64,000 nucleotides of DNA from NCBI GenBank assembly GCA_003254905.1, contig QANU01068867.1, positions 113,172 to 177,171 of the forward strand, given 5' to 3'. Source of the stretch: Nissolia schottii. Lineage: Eukaryota; Streptophyta; Magnoliopsida; Fabales; Fabaceae. This document shows positions 38,641 to 50,125 of this stretch, one piece after another (position 1 is the stretch's first letter; each line of letters begins with the position of its first letter). A model generated the notes under the pieces. The model had not been told where the DNA came from and ran no database searches. It saw only the letters and a list, made by a program, of their open reading frames with translations. The position numbers and the translations under genes are program-made.

Positions 38641-38947
38641 AATCCTGAGTTTTCTTTTCTTTCTTCAAGATAAATCTTGATCCCTTACCCTTTTTCTCTG
38701 CGCCTTCGATTTTCTTTTTATTCTTTCTTCTGTTTTTGTTTTACTGGGGGTGTTGTTGGTTCCTCTTATTATTCTTCAATGGTTTGAGTTTTGGGAACGG
38801 TGTTTTGTCCTAGGGTTTTTCCTTAACCCAGTTGGGGTTGGTTGAGGAACAACCCTCTGTGCTGTGCCTTTTTCTCTTTGTTTGTTTGTTTGGTTCTCGT
38901 TTGGTGTGGTGAAGGAAGCTTTTGTCTTGCTGCTGCTGCTGCCCAGA

Positions 38948-41900
38948 ATGTCCGCTGCCGAGGGTGCTCCTGTTTTTGTGTCGTGGGAGGAGCGAATTAT
39001 ATGCCATGATCGTGGGAACCGTGTGATTCACTTCTACTTGAAGGATGCATCGGGGAATTCGGTGCTTGCTGTTGTTGGGACTGAGAGGAGCGTGAGGCAC
39101 ATGATGTATGTTGTCCCTGACCAGTTCTTGCAGGATTATGGTTCCCTATATTACATCAATGCGTGCAAATGGAGGGCAAGGAGGGAGGTCGTGGAATGGC
39201 TCACTTGTTTGGTATCGACGTGCCATCCTCCTCATGAAGGTAAACCTTCACTTGAGTGTGCTATTTGATGTGTTTTATTAGCTTTTGGAACTGGTTCGTA
39301 TGTTTTGAGGGCATGGTTAGCTGGATAAGTTTGCTTAATCAAATTAGGGTGTGCGTGTATTCTGGCTCTTGGATTGTTATCATGAAGGTTATGATGCTTG
39401 CCAAGTCGGATAAGGTTTGGTTGTTTGTCTTCCGCCGTCTCGTTGGAAGGCTTCTTCCGATTAATTGCATTAGTGTTCTTCCTATGAGTTACCTTTCAAT
39501 GAATTTGGTCATGCCTGCTGTATGAATTATACTGTTTATGTCATTCTTGCCTACAAATACAATGCACGTCTTATGCCGAGTCATGGCCATGTAGCTCAAA
39601 GTTGTGTTATGTACATATTATTTGTGTGGTGCTGTGATATTCATGGCTAATAATGATGCTTAACAAAATTTTAGAAATTTGTGATGGTTGGATTGGCATA
39701 GAGTGAATTGGTTTGATTTCAAATGGTGTTGATGTTCTATTTATGATCCTTTAAGTGAAATTTTATGAAGATTATATGCTTTCTATTTGAATTTTGAAAT
39801 AGATGTTGTGAATGATTAGTACTCACCGTGTTAGATTTGGTAGCTTTTGTATGGTTGGAAAGTGAATAAATGTGAGAGTAACCATGATTAGTTCGTTATT
39901 GAGGTTTCTGGCCTGTCCTTTTGTTAATGTAATAAGTGAATTTGTCCATTATTTTGACAATCAAATATTTATTCTATTTTTTCCCCTTTTTTGAGGGGTA
40001 TGATTTATGAGGTATTTTAACTGAATACGTAATATTTAATTGTAGTCAAACTTTTTTGGAGATGTAATAGGGCCCTATGAATGGAACAAACTTTATGTAG
40101 TTTGAAAGGAAGAGCGAGTTGTATCACATTCTTTGTCTTAATTTTGACATGGTTTAAAGCAGTGCCATTTACCTGTATGAAGCAGGTCAGGTAGGAAAAG
40201 CATCAGCTTCTAGGATATGAAACCACTCAGATCTAAAAATATATCATATGGTGACTGAATACAATTCCTACGGACTATTCCAGTGCTAGGTTTACCTGTA
40301 TATTTCTAAGCCCAGCCAAAAAAAATCAAGTCTCATCTAAACTCTGGCCAAAAGTAACAGAACATTCGCATTCTTGTCACGTGACCATGTAATACAATAG
40401 GCATTTTTTAAATCGCTACAGATGGGAAAAAGCAATGAATCATCCATAAATTAACTTGCTACTTCATAATGAGGTACATGCTAGGGAGAGCGTGCAATTT
40501 AATATGTTTACTTATAAAACTTGTAAGACTACAAAATTGGGGTAAGTTGCCCATAGAACCTTTGCCCAGAAGAAAATACTATTTTGTATCTTATTAATAT
40601 ATTGAGCCTTTGTTAAGCCCATATAAGCTTTTCCCCTGAGGAAATAAGGAAATACTATTTTGTATCTTATTAATATTTTGAGCCTTTGTTAAGCCCATTT
40701 ATGCGTTACCTTGAAGCAGGGTCGCCAACAAATTACGTTGTGCCAAATTACTGGTTATGAGCTGTAGCCCAATTGAAAGTTTCGTCCTTAACCAAGCCAC
40801 CTGTCTCCCTCTCTTAGCCAGATGCTGCGCGCACAATTTACCCAAAAATAAAAAAGGGGGGAAAAAATGTACACTGTGGCACTATATCGCTAGTTTGACA
40901 GGTTCTTCTTACCATTTTACTGAATTACTTTGCTTCTTCGATATCGTTGAGGCTGTCGTGTTGATAAAGGGTAGTGAGTTGTGAGGGAGAGATGTGGTTC
41001 TGGAATTCAGTGGCTGGACTTGTGCTGTATAAGGAAATGGGTATTGTTCAATTTGTTGATTGATTTCACTATCTTTCCATCATTGCTTGGATCTGAGATT
41101 TTTGGTGATCTGAATTTATATCAATGGATCTGTCAATTTTTATTGTACTCCTTTTTGTTTAAGATTAAAGCATTAAGCTTGGTGTGATCAGTTCTGCTGA
41201 TTGATTTGCAATTTTCCATCAAATACCTTTCAATTTGTTTTTTCTTATTTTATTTTCTTTGGGGCCTTAGTGCAATGGTAATGGATGCTGCAGCCTTGTG
41301 ACCATAGGTTCTAGGTTTAGAAATCTATGCTAATATGGACACGGATGTGTAATGTGATGATCCTTGTGCACAGTTCCCCCCTTTCTCCCTATTTTCATTT
41401 GGTTTAGAGTATGAATTAATTTGACATGGCAAGAAAGTTGTGATAAGTATCTTTTGATAAGGTTTTTGCCCTGTGACCATGCTTTTGGTTGTGGAAAGCA
41501 GGCTCTTTGCTTATGTGTGTGTGGGTGCATAAATCTGATGCTCCCCAAGCCCCAAAATGGTCTGAACCCTTTTTTGCTTTCCTCTTTTATTCTGGGTTAG
41601 AGACTGAATTAATTGGACATCATAAGAAAGATTTGACAAGGTATCCTGTGATAACTTGGTAAGAATTTTTTTGTCTTGAGTTATGTGGTGTCTATTAAGA
41701 CAATTAATATATTGACTTGACTAATTGATGTCCTGTCTGCTTCCTAGCCCCATTGAACAATTTGGCATTACAAAAAATTATTGATGTTATATAATGAACT
41801 TGATACTTCATGCTGGTTTGGCCTTACCTTGTTGCATTCCGGAGTCATTTAGAAATAAATTTTAGTTTCAAAAAGTAATGATATATGAGGATTTTCTATT

Positions 41901-44886
41901 GGTGAAGATTGTGATTTGATCCTATTATACTTGAAATATACTGCTACTAAAAGGGGTGGCTCAGTGCATGAGGCTCTCATTTAGGGGGTTAGATGCACAC
42001 ACCTTTACCCGCAAGTAAGCAGAGAGGCTACTTTCAGGATTTGAATCTGTGACCTCCATGTCACAAGGTAGCAAGGCAGCAATCATACAAGGCTCACCCC
42101 CATATACACCGCTAATAAATTAACTATACTGGTTGTTCCTAAAACTTAATTGCACGTCTCATAGTAAGTTATAGCATGAAGTGTATATATGTTGGTACAA
42201 TTACTGGAGAAGACCAATATTTCAAAGTTTTTATGAGATGGGGCTTAAGACTAACCGACATTACAACTGAATTGCTGTTCAATGCCAATATCTTAGTGCC
42301 TTTCCCCTTACTGATTGTCCTGTATCTTGTAGTCTTATGAATATTTTTATTGTATGCCTTGCCCCTTATTTTACTACAGGAGGATCTACCAATCCTTGTT
42401 GAACAGCTTTTTTCCCTTTATATATGGAGAGAGATTCTAAGCAACCCCAATATTTGTGTGACAGGTTTGCAGCTGGATGATTCAGCCCAAGCTTTAGAAT
42501 CTCTCAAGTTAACAGCTGGAAATAGTGCCAATAAAAAAAATTTACCTGATAAAATGGTATAGAACTGACGACTAATTAAATTTGTCTGTCTATAACTTCC
42601 TTTGTATCTTTATATGATTAATTCTCTTTCCTTTCTCTGTACTGCAGATTTCAAGGAAATTGAAATTTCAAAGTTCTGATATTGAATGGTCAGGCATTGC
42701 TTGGTTTTGTACTAAACAGCTGAAGCACTACCCAGGGTTTTTAAGGAATGGGACAACCATTAATGTGAGGAAGTTACTTTTTGTCATATGTCTCAACTAT
42801 TGCTCACATACTTGTATCATTCACATTTTTTGGCAGGGGCAGGGGGGGTAAGATTTCACATTCTCAAGATTTTTCTTCCTATTTTCAGGTTCATTCATTT
42901 GTATATATCATGGCTGAAGAAGAAAGCCACTATCTTGCTTACTTGGAAGATATGTATGAAGACAAGAAAAGACAAAAAAAAGTTAAGGTACGGTGGTTTC
43001 ACCATGGTCAGGAAGTTAAGCATGTGATTCCACAGCTGGATCTGCAAGAGGGAGAGGTTTTCATAACACCTCATGTTCAGGTGATAAGTGCTGAGTGTGT
43101 CAATGGTCCTGCAACAGTTTTGACCCCTATGCATTATGAGAAATGCGTGGCTGCCATGCTACATACCCCTCTATCAGAGATCCATATATGCTTCAGGCAG
43201 CTTAAAAACAATAAGCTTAAGCCCTTCACACTTACTAAGTTGCGTGGATATTGTAACCAGTCTGTGCTTTCTTGTTTGAATAGTCCCATTCTCTCCAAGA
43301 GAAAGGCTAAGAGTCATAAATTGAACATGGAAGATGATGAGGACTTCACTCATTATGATCCTACACAGTGCAGTAAGAGGAATAAAAGTTCTAAGGGTTA
43401 TCAAGTACTTGAAAATGGTTCTTTTGGTCTACAAAACTCTGCTCCTGTAAATGAGATGACAAAATGTGAACCAAAATACCCAAGCTTGAAATTAAAACTA
43501 TCAAGAAAAACTATGGGTATAAAGGTCATTGGACCTAAGCCTCAGTATCAGCCGTCTTTTAATGTCGATGAAAAGATAGAGGTTCTCTGTCAAGATAGTG
43601 GCATAAGAGGATGCTGGTTCAGGTGTAAAATCTTGAATGTGTCTCAGAGGAAGCTGAAGGTCCAGTATGATGATTTGCTGGATGTAGATGAAGTAGAGAA
43701 GCTAGAGGTATGCAATGTCTTTTCTTCTCTCTCTATGTCTCTCGTTATTGGCTGGGTGATTTTGTATGGTTGAAACAATGGTAGGGATGGTTTTTGGGAT
43801 TAGAAGTCCAATTATCTCACTAGTTGAGCTCATTAATGCCATGAACTTATTTATAGTCTTACCTATTCTTATATGTTGAAGATATGGGAGGAGTATGGTT
43901 CTCAGAACTGATGTTAATTCATGTAGGAATGGGTCCCTGCATCTAGAGTAGCAGCTCCTGACAAACTGGGTATGCGGTGTTCAGGACGCTTAACAGTGCG
44001 ACCACCCCCTCTTAAAGATGCTACCGATCGTACTTTTGAGATTGGAGCGCCAGTAGATGCCTGGTGGAGTGACGGATGGTGGGAAGGTGTTATAACTGCA
44101 GTTGATGTTTCTGGAGTTGGAACTCTGCAAATTTATACCCCTGGTAGGATGCAGTTTACGTGTATCTTTTTATTTTTTATTTTTTTTATTTTTTTTTATT
44201 TTGTGCTATAGTTCACTGGTACATGGATGAACAGTCCAAAAGTTTGTGAATCATGTTTTTTTGGGTTAGACATCAGTATTGTGGTTGGTAATATGATTTT
44301 CTCTGTAGGTGAAGAGAGGTTCCTAATGATTGAGAAGAAGAACATTCGGATTTCCCGAGATTGGATTGATGACAGGTGGGTTGATATACCGGGAAAGCCT
44401 AACATTTGCAGCCATATACCTTCAAATGTTAGTTCTCGCATCAGGCTGTCAGCTAATTCTGCTGTGGTAGATGGATCGATGTCTGATTGTTCTGCAATAT
44501 TAGAAAGTAAACCATCATCAGTTCCCAAATTTGAAGCTGCTCAAAAGGTGGAGCCAGAATTCTCTGGTTTGGAAGCACCTGATGAACTAGAAAGTATGAA
44601 GGGAGTAACTTTGAGGAAGCCACTCCATGCCATTGATGAAAACAAGGATTTTTGCTCTGGTGGTGACTGTGATGGTGATGGTGATGGTGACACAGACAAT
44701 GTTGATGATGACGAGAAGGCAATCCACACCATTGATGACAAGGATGCTGATGACAAGTATGGCTCTGGTGGTGACATGGAAAATGATGATGATGGGGGTG
44801 ACCATGCTGAAGAGAACCACAGTGAGGAAAATTTTGAATCTGCAGAACAAAAAGTTGATGCCGCAGAAGCAAGTAAAGTTATATGA
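38948..44886 (+). CDS. BAH and double-Agenet domain chromatin-reader-like protein, complete
   Basis: Exons 38948-39239, 42465-42556, 42648-42764, 42889-43707, 43927-44143 and 44309-44886 total 2115 nt (704 residues) with all phases consistent. The start is [16 protein letters not shown], the first ATG in frame. Residues 1-97 form a conserved plant N-terminal block. A BAH domain spans about 165-290 ([20 protein letters not shown] and [20 protein letters not shown]). Two Agenet/Tudor-like modules follow at about 390-455 ([20 protein letters not shown]) and 475-535 ([20 protein letters not shown]). The tail is Asp/Glu/Gly-rich. The layout matches Arabidopsis At1g68580-type Agenet/BAH proteins, thought to read histone marks in the nucleus; no specific role is known to me. 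Intron 1 is 3.2 kb and carries SINE-like sequences; the others are short. Confidence 0.9.
41265..41560 (+). repeat. tRNA-derived SINE-like fragment (Au-like), plus strand
   Basis: ttagtgcaatggtaatggat fits a Pol III box A, followed by gcagccttgtgaccat and a weak box B (ggttctaggttt). A second piece with tgtgaccat and gaaagcaggctctttgctta words lies at 41475-41560. The two pieces are separated by about 140 bp, and part of that segment is duplicated again at about 41595-41660. Confidence 0.5.
41949..42095 (-). repeat. Au-like SINE, minus strand
   Basis: On the minus strand: gctaccttgtgacatggagg, box B-like ggtcacagattcaaatcc, gcctctctgcttacttgcgg and the end catgcactgagccacccctt. This order matches the plant Au SINE family. 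It lies in intron 1 of the Agenet/BAH gene, in antisense orientation to the gene. Confidence 0.7.
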
Positions 44887-46639
44887 ATATCTGGTAGAGC
44901 TAAATGGGATTTTTTTTGTCTGACGGATTATATACCTGAAGGTGGAACAACCTTGTATATAAAAAATGAAATGAATTCCTGGGGTAGTAATATATGCAGA
45001 GGATAATGATTGTCAAGTTTCTAACAAAAGGATAATTTGTAGTGTATAGCTTGTTTTTGGGTCAGTCCGTTATTAGATAAGAATTCTATAGGGTGATGAT
45101 ATATTTTAGGCTTAATTCTTAAGCCATGTGGTTGTTAGATGCACATATCAGTTGAAACTGCATACCGTAGAGTTAGCCCATGAGCAAACTTTGTAACATG
45201 AATTCTACAGGATTTTTATCTTGAAAATATTACAAATTCCTGTTCGCTTGTGGCTGTAATCTTCAGATTCTCCGTAGTCCAAGATGTTCATAGGGGAGAA
45301 GTTCTCCCATTCTTGGACCTTTAGGGCGTGCCTATGTGTTTTGTTTTGATCAAGAAGGAAATGAAAGGAAAGATTTTAAGGAGGAGTCATAATTTTTATA
45401 TATCAAAATCATAATTAAGTTTCTCAAAACATTTTCTTTTCTTTCCTTTCTCTTTAAAATAAAACTCATGCACCTTAGAACGTATTTTACAAATGACAAA
45501 CAAGAGAGAAAGAAATATGGCGATTTAGAGTTGTTGAGTCAATCTCAAACCCTACTTCATTACTCCGGTTGTGAACTATCACATCTAAGTCATAACAGAG
45601 GTTTGAGTTGAAAAAGGCGGATAAAGTGGTGGAGGAAATGTTAATGACAGGTTAAGGGTTAGAGGAGAATTAAATGATGTTCCTTCTCTGTTCTTGATAT
45701 CATGTATGCTAATTTTGTTAGTAGGTGTGACACAAATCTGACAAACGACCAAATTGGTTAACCACTGGTAACGTAAAAAATAGAACTTAAGGATTGACAA
45801 TGAAAGATAAATAAAGGTAAGGAGAAAAGTAAAATAAAAATCCTCGTTTTGCCTTTTTCTTATGTTCTGTAGAAATGGTAAGTGAAGATTAGTAGAAAGA
45901 AAATAAAAGAAAAGAGAATAGAGAGAAAACAAAGAAATCAAGAAAAAAATGTATTTTTTTTGAAAATAACTAACTTAGTCTCAAATTTCTTTAAATCTTT
46001 GTTAGCCATTACTTTTTAATTTAAAAAGTAATTACAATTTTTATTGGTTTTTTTTTCAAAATAAAAAGGAATAAGTACTAACTAAGTCCCCAAAATTTAA
46101 GTGTCAATTAGACCCTTAAAAAAATAAAATGTCAATTTGTGATATTTTAAAATGCTTCTCACCTTGATCTCTATCAATTTTCTCCATTAAAAAGAATGAC
46201 GTAACAGTTAAATAGTTAACACTGTAATTTTCAAATTACCCTTGTCCCATTTCTCCTTCCTCCCTCACCCCATTCTCCTTCCACCCCGCCACCAACATCA
46301 ATCTCCATAACCTATCACCACCATAGCAACCTAATCACCATAGCCTCCAACAAGCCCCAACGCACCGCACGAGCCCCGACAATAAAATAATGACCAACCT
46401 ACCAATCAACAAAGTGACTAGCTACAACCCGAATTACTTATTATTTGTTGATGAGTTGTTGGAGCCTTTCCTTGAGGGCAGGGGTCGTGGGTGCTGCCGC
46501 TGCAGGGTTGATGAAGACAACCAAGGTGAGCTGCTTTAGTTTGGGAGTGATTCACATAATTTGGGCCTTCAACTTTTGTACTCACAGTTTGAGGATTTGA
46601 AAGGAAAAAAATTGGGGCTTGTAATTATTGGTGTGTTTG
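44887..46639. other. Intergenic region after the Agenet/BAH gene
   Basis: Contains the 3' untranslated region to about 45.1 kb. A stretch of Mutator-end-like words follows at about 45965-46255 (aactaagtccccaaaattta), then a C-rich patch at 46250-46400. No gene is supported. Confidence 0.5.
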
Positions 46640-48365
46640 ATCTTAAGATTCTAATTTGGGGATTGCATATAAAAATGGGATTTTTTTTCTCTTTTGCCAT
46701 CCATGTTCAAAGAAATTACTAAATTACTCTCATTTTCAAACTATTTATCTAAATACCATGGTTTGGGCTAACGGGACATCTGTAGACCGCGTGACATGCC
46801 ACACAGGATTCGCCTACGAGATTGGCAAATTTGACCTGAATTCGTCTATTCGCCAACGAGCCTAACTCCTTTCTCAACTCTTTTTACCAATACAACAACT
46901 ACTAAAAATATATAAATACTTAAAAAGGTTTGTGAGCTAACCAATGTGGGACTAGAGTTTTGTGAAATACAAAGCTTATGGCACTAGAGCTAACCAAGCT
47001 CTTATTGTTATTTTTTTTTAATGTTCTTATATTTATATTTTATACTCTTGAAAGCTTTTCCTTTTATGACATATATTTAATTTAAAGACTAATGTGTTGT
47101 CAATACTTCACATGTACTTAAACTAGTTAATTTTTGAAATTATGTTTGGTAACACGTAAAAGCGGTAAAACAAGTATTTTAGAAAGTTGTTAGACTTCTT
47201 TGAACTTAACCATCTTACAAAATTATAGGTTATTGTAAATTTTACACAAATTTTCGCCCAAATAACAACTTGCATGAAATTTTAAAAATACTCAAGGACC
47301 TTTAGAAATCAGTAACTTTCTATCTTAACTATTTAACATGTTATAAATATTATAAAATTGGTTAACGTTTGATATGTCAAAAATTGAATACGAAAACATA
47401 TGTTACATCAGTCCATAAACAATTTTAGGTTCAACTTGATTTTTGTATCAAATTAATTAAAAATCCGTTTTAGCTAGGATAAGATTTTAGGCTTAAAAGA
47501 AAATTATTGGCAAGACTTGGTTTGGGGTTTTGGTTGGAGAATAAATTTGGTTTTGACACTATGGTCAGAATTTTCAACATATGTTTCCAACTTTAAGGTT
47601 GAGTTTGAGATGTCCTTTTTAATTCATACATTCATATATTTATTTGTAGAATTTGGTTGTATAAATACCAATTTATAATGTATTTGGGAGAAGTAGAACA
47701 AAGCTTATGTATTTCAAAAGCTTATGTATTTGGGAGAAGTAGAACAAAGCTTATGTATTTCAAAAAGCTCTAGTCCCACATTGGTTAGCTCACAAACCTT
47801 TTAAGTGTTTATATATCTTTAGAGTTGTTGTATTAGTAAAAAGAGTTGAGAAAGGAGTTAGGCTCGCGCGCATAAGTCCAAGTCGTTTGGGCCCTTCAAA
47901 GTCCAAATCGATGGATTCCCCCCGCGCACGATAAAGAGCTTCCTGGCCTTTTTGCAATATTATTTTTTGAATTTTTGCAGCTTACCTACAAAGCCATGTT
48001 TTTCGCATGGTGACGTGAGGAGCGGTGTGGGATGGGGAAGGGTAGGCAAGTAAACAGGGTACGGTAAGTTGAATTCGCCAACGAGGCAGGTGAATTCGTG
48101 TTGAATTCGCCGTTGGCGAATTTAGTGCAAATGGTGTTTTTTTTTTTGTGAAGGATTCGCCAAGCGCATAGGCGAATTCAGGTCAAATTCGCCAACCTCG
48201 TTGGCGAATCCTGTGTGGCATGTCACGCGGTCCGCGGATGCCCCGTCAGCCCAAACCGTGGTAGTATGGTAAAAAGTTTGAAAATAAGGGTAATTTGGTA
48301 ATTTCTTTGAACAGTAGGGGAAAAAGAGATAAAAAGTCCAAAAAATGGGTAATACACAAACATGG
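46640..48365. mobile_element. Inverted-repeat element with two-layer arms
   Basis: Outer arms at about 46640-46862 and 48110-48365 share tttgggctaacgggacatct-type and gcatgtcacgcggtcc-type words as complements, and are rich in ggattcgcc. Inner arms at 46862-46980 and 47755-47880 share gcctaactcctttctcaact and gctaaccaatgtgggact. The centre is AT-rich and I see no coding sequence. Half of the unit recurs at 59882-60490. Confidence 0.7.
47772..47817 (+). promoter_or_regulatory. USE-like plus TATA promoter motif
   Basis: agtcccacattgg is followed after 24 bp by tttatatatc. This resembles the upstream sequence element (RTCCCACATCG) plus TATA of plant snRNA genes; the 24-bp gap is nearer the Pol III than the Pol II arrangement. 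Similar blocks are common in LTRs of small plant retroelements, so this may be an LTR promoter. Copies lie at about 46907-46953 (inverted) and 59911-59956. Confidence 0.4.
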
Positions 48366-48844
48366 GTTGAAATAAGATTTTACAATTGTATGAATTTTAA
48401 ATATGAAATTATAACTACGGGTGATTTTAGAAATTTCTGAAATTAAAAAAAAATCTTGTCGGGCTTGAAATCAACACCGTTAGTGTCGATTTCGCCGATT
48501 TCAGGTTGACAGGCCGACAAAGACAGGACATGATGGTTCCGAGATAGGGATAGGGTAGGAGGGTTCCGAGGGGCCTAAATTTGATACCTTGGGTGGCAAT
48601 TTTAGCACCCTCGGTCTCGTTGACTGCGCCCCAACCCCGCAGCCTATATATATCCGCTCAATTCTCTTCTAATTGTCATTTTACTTCTTCTTCACCTCCC
48701 TTCTTCTCCGTAGTATTAAGAAAAAAAATGCAATGTTAGTGTGTAGTGTGTCTAAAAAGAATAGTAAATGTGGTGAGGGATCAAAAGGTGGATGATACTT
48801 TGAACTCTGTGTTACATATATCAGAAATAGTTATTCAACATAAT
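48366..48844. other. Possible promoter and 5' part of the interrupted plant-mobile-domain gene
   Basis: A TATA-like tatatatatc lies near 48644, followed by a pyrimidine-rich leader and an ATG near 48728. An open stretch after 48770 reads toward the Copia insertion point (VDDTLNSVLHISEIVIQHNE). It would connect with the relic at 57.8-58.3 kb, but this is only inferred from position. Confidence 0.3.
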
Positions 48845-48849
48845 GAGGT

Positions 48850-49231
48850 TGTTGGAAATTTATATTTCTAATATTTGTGGGCTCATATTCGTTAACGATT
48901 ATATTAGCTATTTATCATAAATGGCTTAATTTGGTGATCTAATTATTTGGTTAAAAGTCTGTTAGACTTAAAGAAAAACAAATGTGGGCCTAAATGGGTA
49001 GATGCCAGTATTGGCCAAATCAGAAACCGTTTCACTTCTCCCCATCTGAAGAGAAATAGAAGGTCCCATTGAGGAACTAACGAGGTTTGGTTGAGGAAGA
49101 CCATGGAACCACCGCTCTCGTTCGCGCTCAATCGCTGCAAAGGTTTCACGGTCATCAATCATGGATACAGGTATTTTACAGTCCCTTAATCCTTAGTAAT
49201 CTGACATGATGTAATTGATAAAATTCTAACA
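48850..49231 (+). repeat. 5' LTR of the Copia element
   Basis: TGTTGGAAATTT...AAAATTCTAACA. It lacks a 67-bp block present in the 3' LTR (about 57018-57084). By hand count about 13 substitutions separate the LTRs over 382 bp, almost all transitions. Confidence 0.92.
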
Positions 49232-49233
49232 AG

Positions 49234-49246
49234 TGATATTAGAGCC
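49234..49246 (+). other. Primer-binding site (initiator tRNA-Met type)
   Basis: tgatattagagcc begins 3 bp after the LTR and matches the usual tggtatcagagcc of Copia elements with two changes. Confidence 0.75.
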
Positions 49247-49709
49247 ACCCATCATTGTCAGGTTATTAGAATTTGTGTTATGGATAATTTGAAAATTTGA
49301 TATTTGTGCTTTAGTTTCCGCTGCGTTATCGTATTTTGATAATTTGGTTATTCAATTTTTCAAATTTTATGAACCCTAAAATTGCAAATCTGGGAATTTT
49401 ATTTTTTAATCCCAATTCAGCACAGGTTTCGTTTACATATATATTTTTGCAATTGGATAAAGAAACAGCAAACANAGAGCCACCCATCATTGTCAGGTTA
49501 TTAGAATTTGTGTTATGGATAATTTGAAATTTTGATATTTGTGTTTTAGTTTCCGCTGCGTTATCGTATTTTGATAATTTGGTTATTCAATTTTTCAAAT
49601 TTTATGAACCCTAAAATTGCAAATTTGAGAATTTTATTTTTTAATCCCAATTCAGCACAGGTTTCGTTTACATATATATTTTTGCAATTGGATAAAGAAA
49701 CAGCAAACA
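49241..49709 (+). repeat. Tandem duplication of 234 bp in the Copia leader, N at the junction
   Basis: Copies 49241-49474 and 49476-49709 differ at about four bases, and the ambiguous base 49475 lies exactly between them. It may be a true duplication or an assembly join of two similar contig ends. Confidence 0.9.
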
Positions 49710-49719
49710 CTTGCCCCCA

Positions 49720-50125
49720 ATTTTCAGCCGCCGAAACCGTAGAGGCTCACCTCCACGGCGGTGACGGTCTCGCAGCCAGCTTGCTCCGTGAAGGTGACGG
49801 CGTCGCGGATGACCGCTTCTCACCGCCACAACTTGCGAGGCGGCGTATGGCGGGGTGGGTAAAGGGAGTTGCTGCTCTCGGCGCCGCCGCTGCTGCAGAG
49901 GGCGAGGAAGCCTTCATGTTGTGATGTGCTGCGCTGCGCTGGCCGTGTGGTGTTGGCGGTGGTTCTTGCTGCTGGCAGCGTTTGCGTACAGGGAAGGCGC
50001 GAGCTTGCTGCCGCGATTTGCGCAGTAACCACCCTGTGGCTGGCGCCGCGCTTTGGGGTTGCTGCCGTGATACTCGCCGCTCTTTGCACCACCTTCCCAG
50101 CAGCAGCAACACTCTTCGGCGACAG
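49720..50125. other. GC-rich block in the Copia leader
   Basis: About 400 bp of GC-rich DNA (cagccgccgaaaccg, ggcgccgccgctgctgcaga) between AT-rich flanks. Both strands are open in places, but codon use gives low-complexity Ala/Arg/Ser-rich products with no domain. It could be a captured host fragment. Confidence 0.5.

Noticed and set aside
38864-38947. Extended N-terminus before MSAAEG in the Agenet/BAH gene
   Set aside because: The extension has no ATG start (it would begin at GTG) and is a hydrophobic leader-like read-through; the first in-frame ATG gives the conserved start.
42350-42464. Open frame joining '[11 protein letters not shown]' to the second exon of the Agenet/BAH gene
   Set aside because: The phase after exon 1 (one base left over) fits only the acceptor at 42463-42464, which gives the peptide GLQLDDS; the longer version would stop or shift the frame.
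44453-44872. His-rich frame opposite the last exon of the Agenet/BAH gene
   Set aside because: It is the antisense of the Asp/Gly repeat; the His run is only the complement of gatgat-type codons.
47818-47990. A U6, U3 or 7SL RNA gene after the USE/TATA-like motif
   Set aside because: The downstream sequence matches none of the known conserved words of these RNAs, and the block is repeated in an inverted-repeat element.
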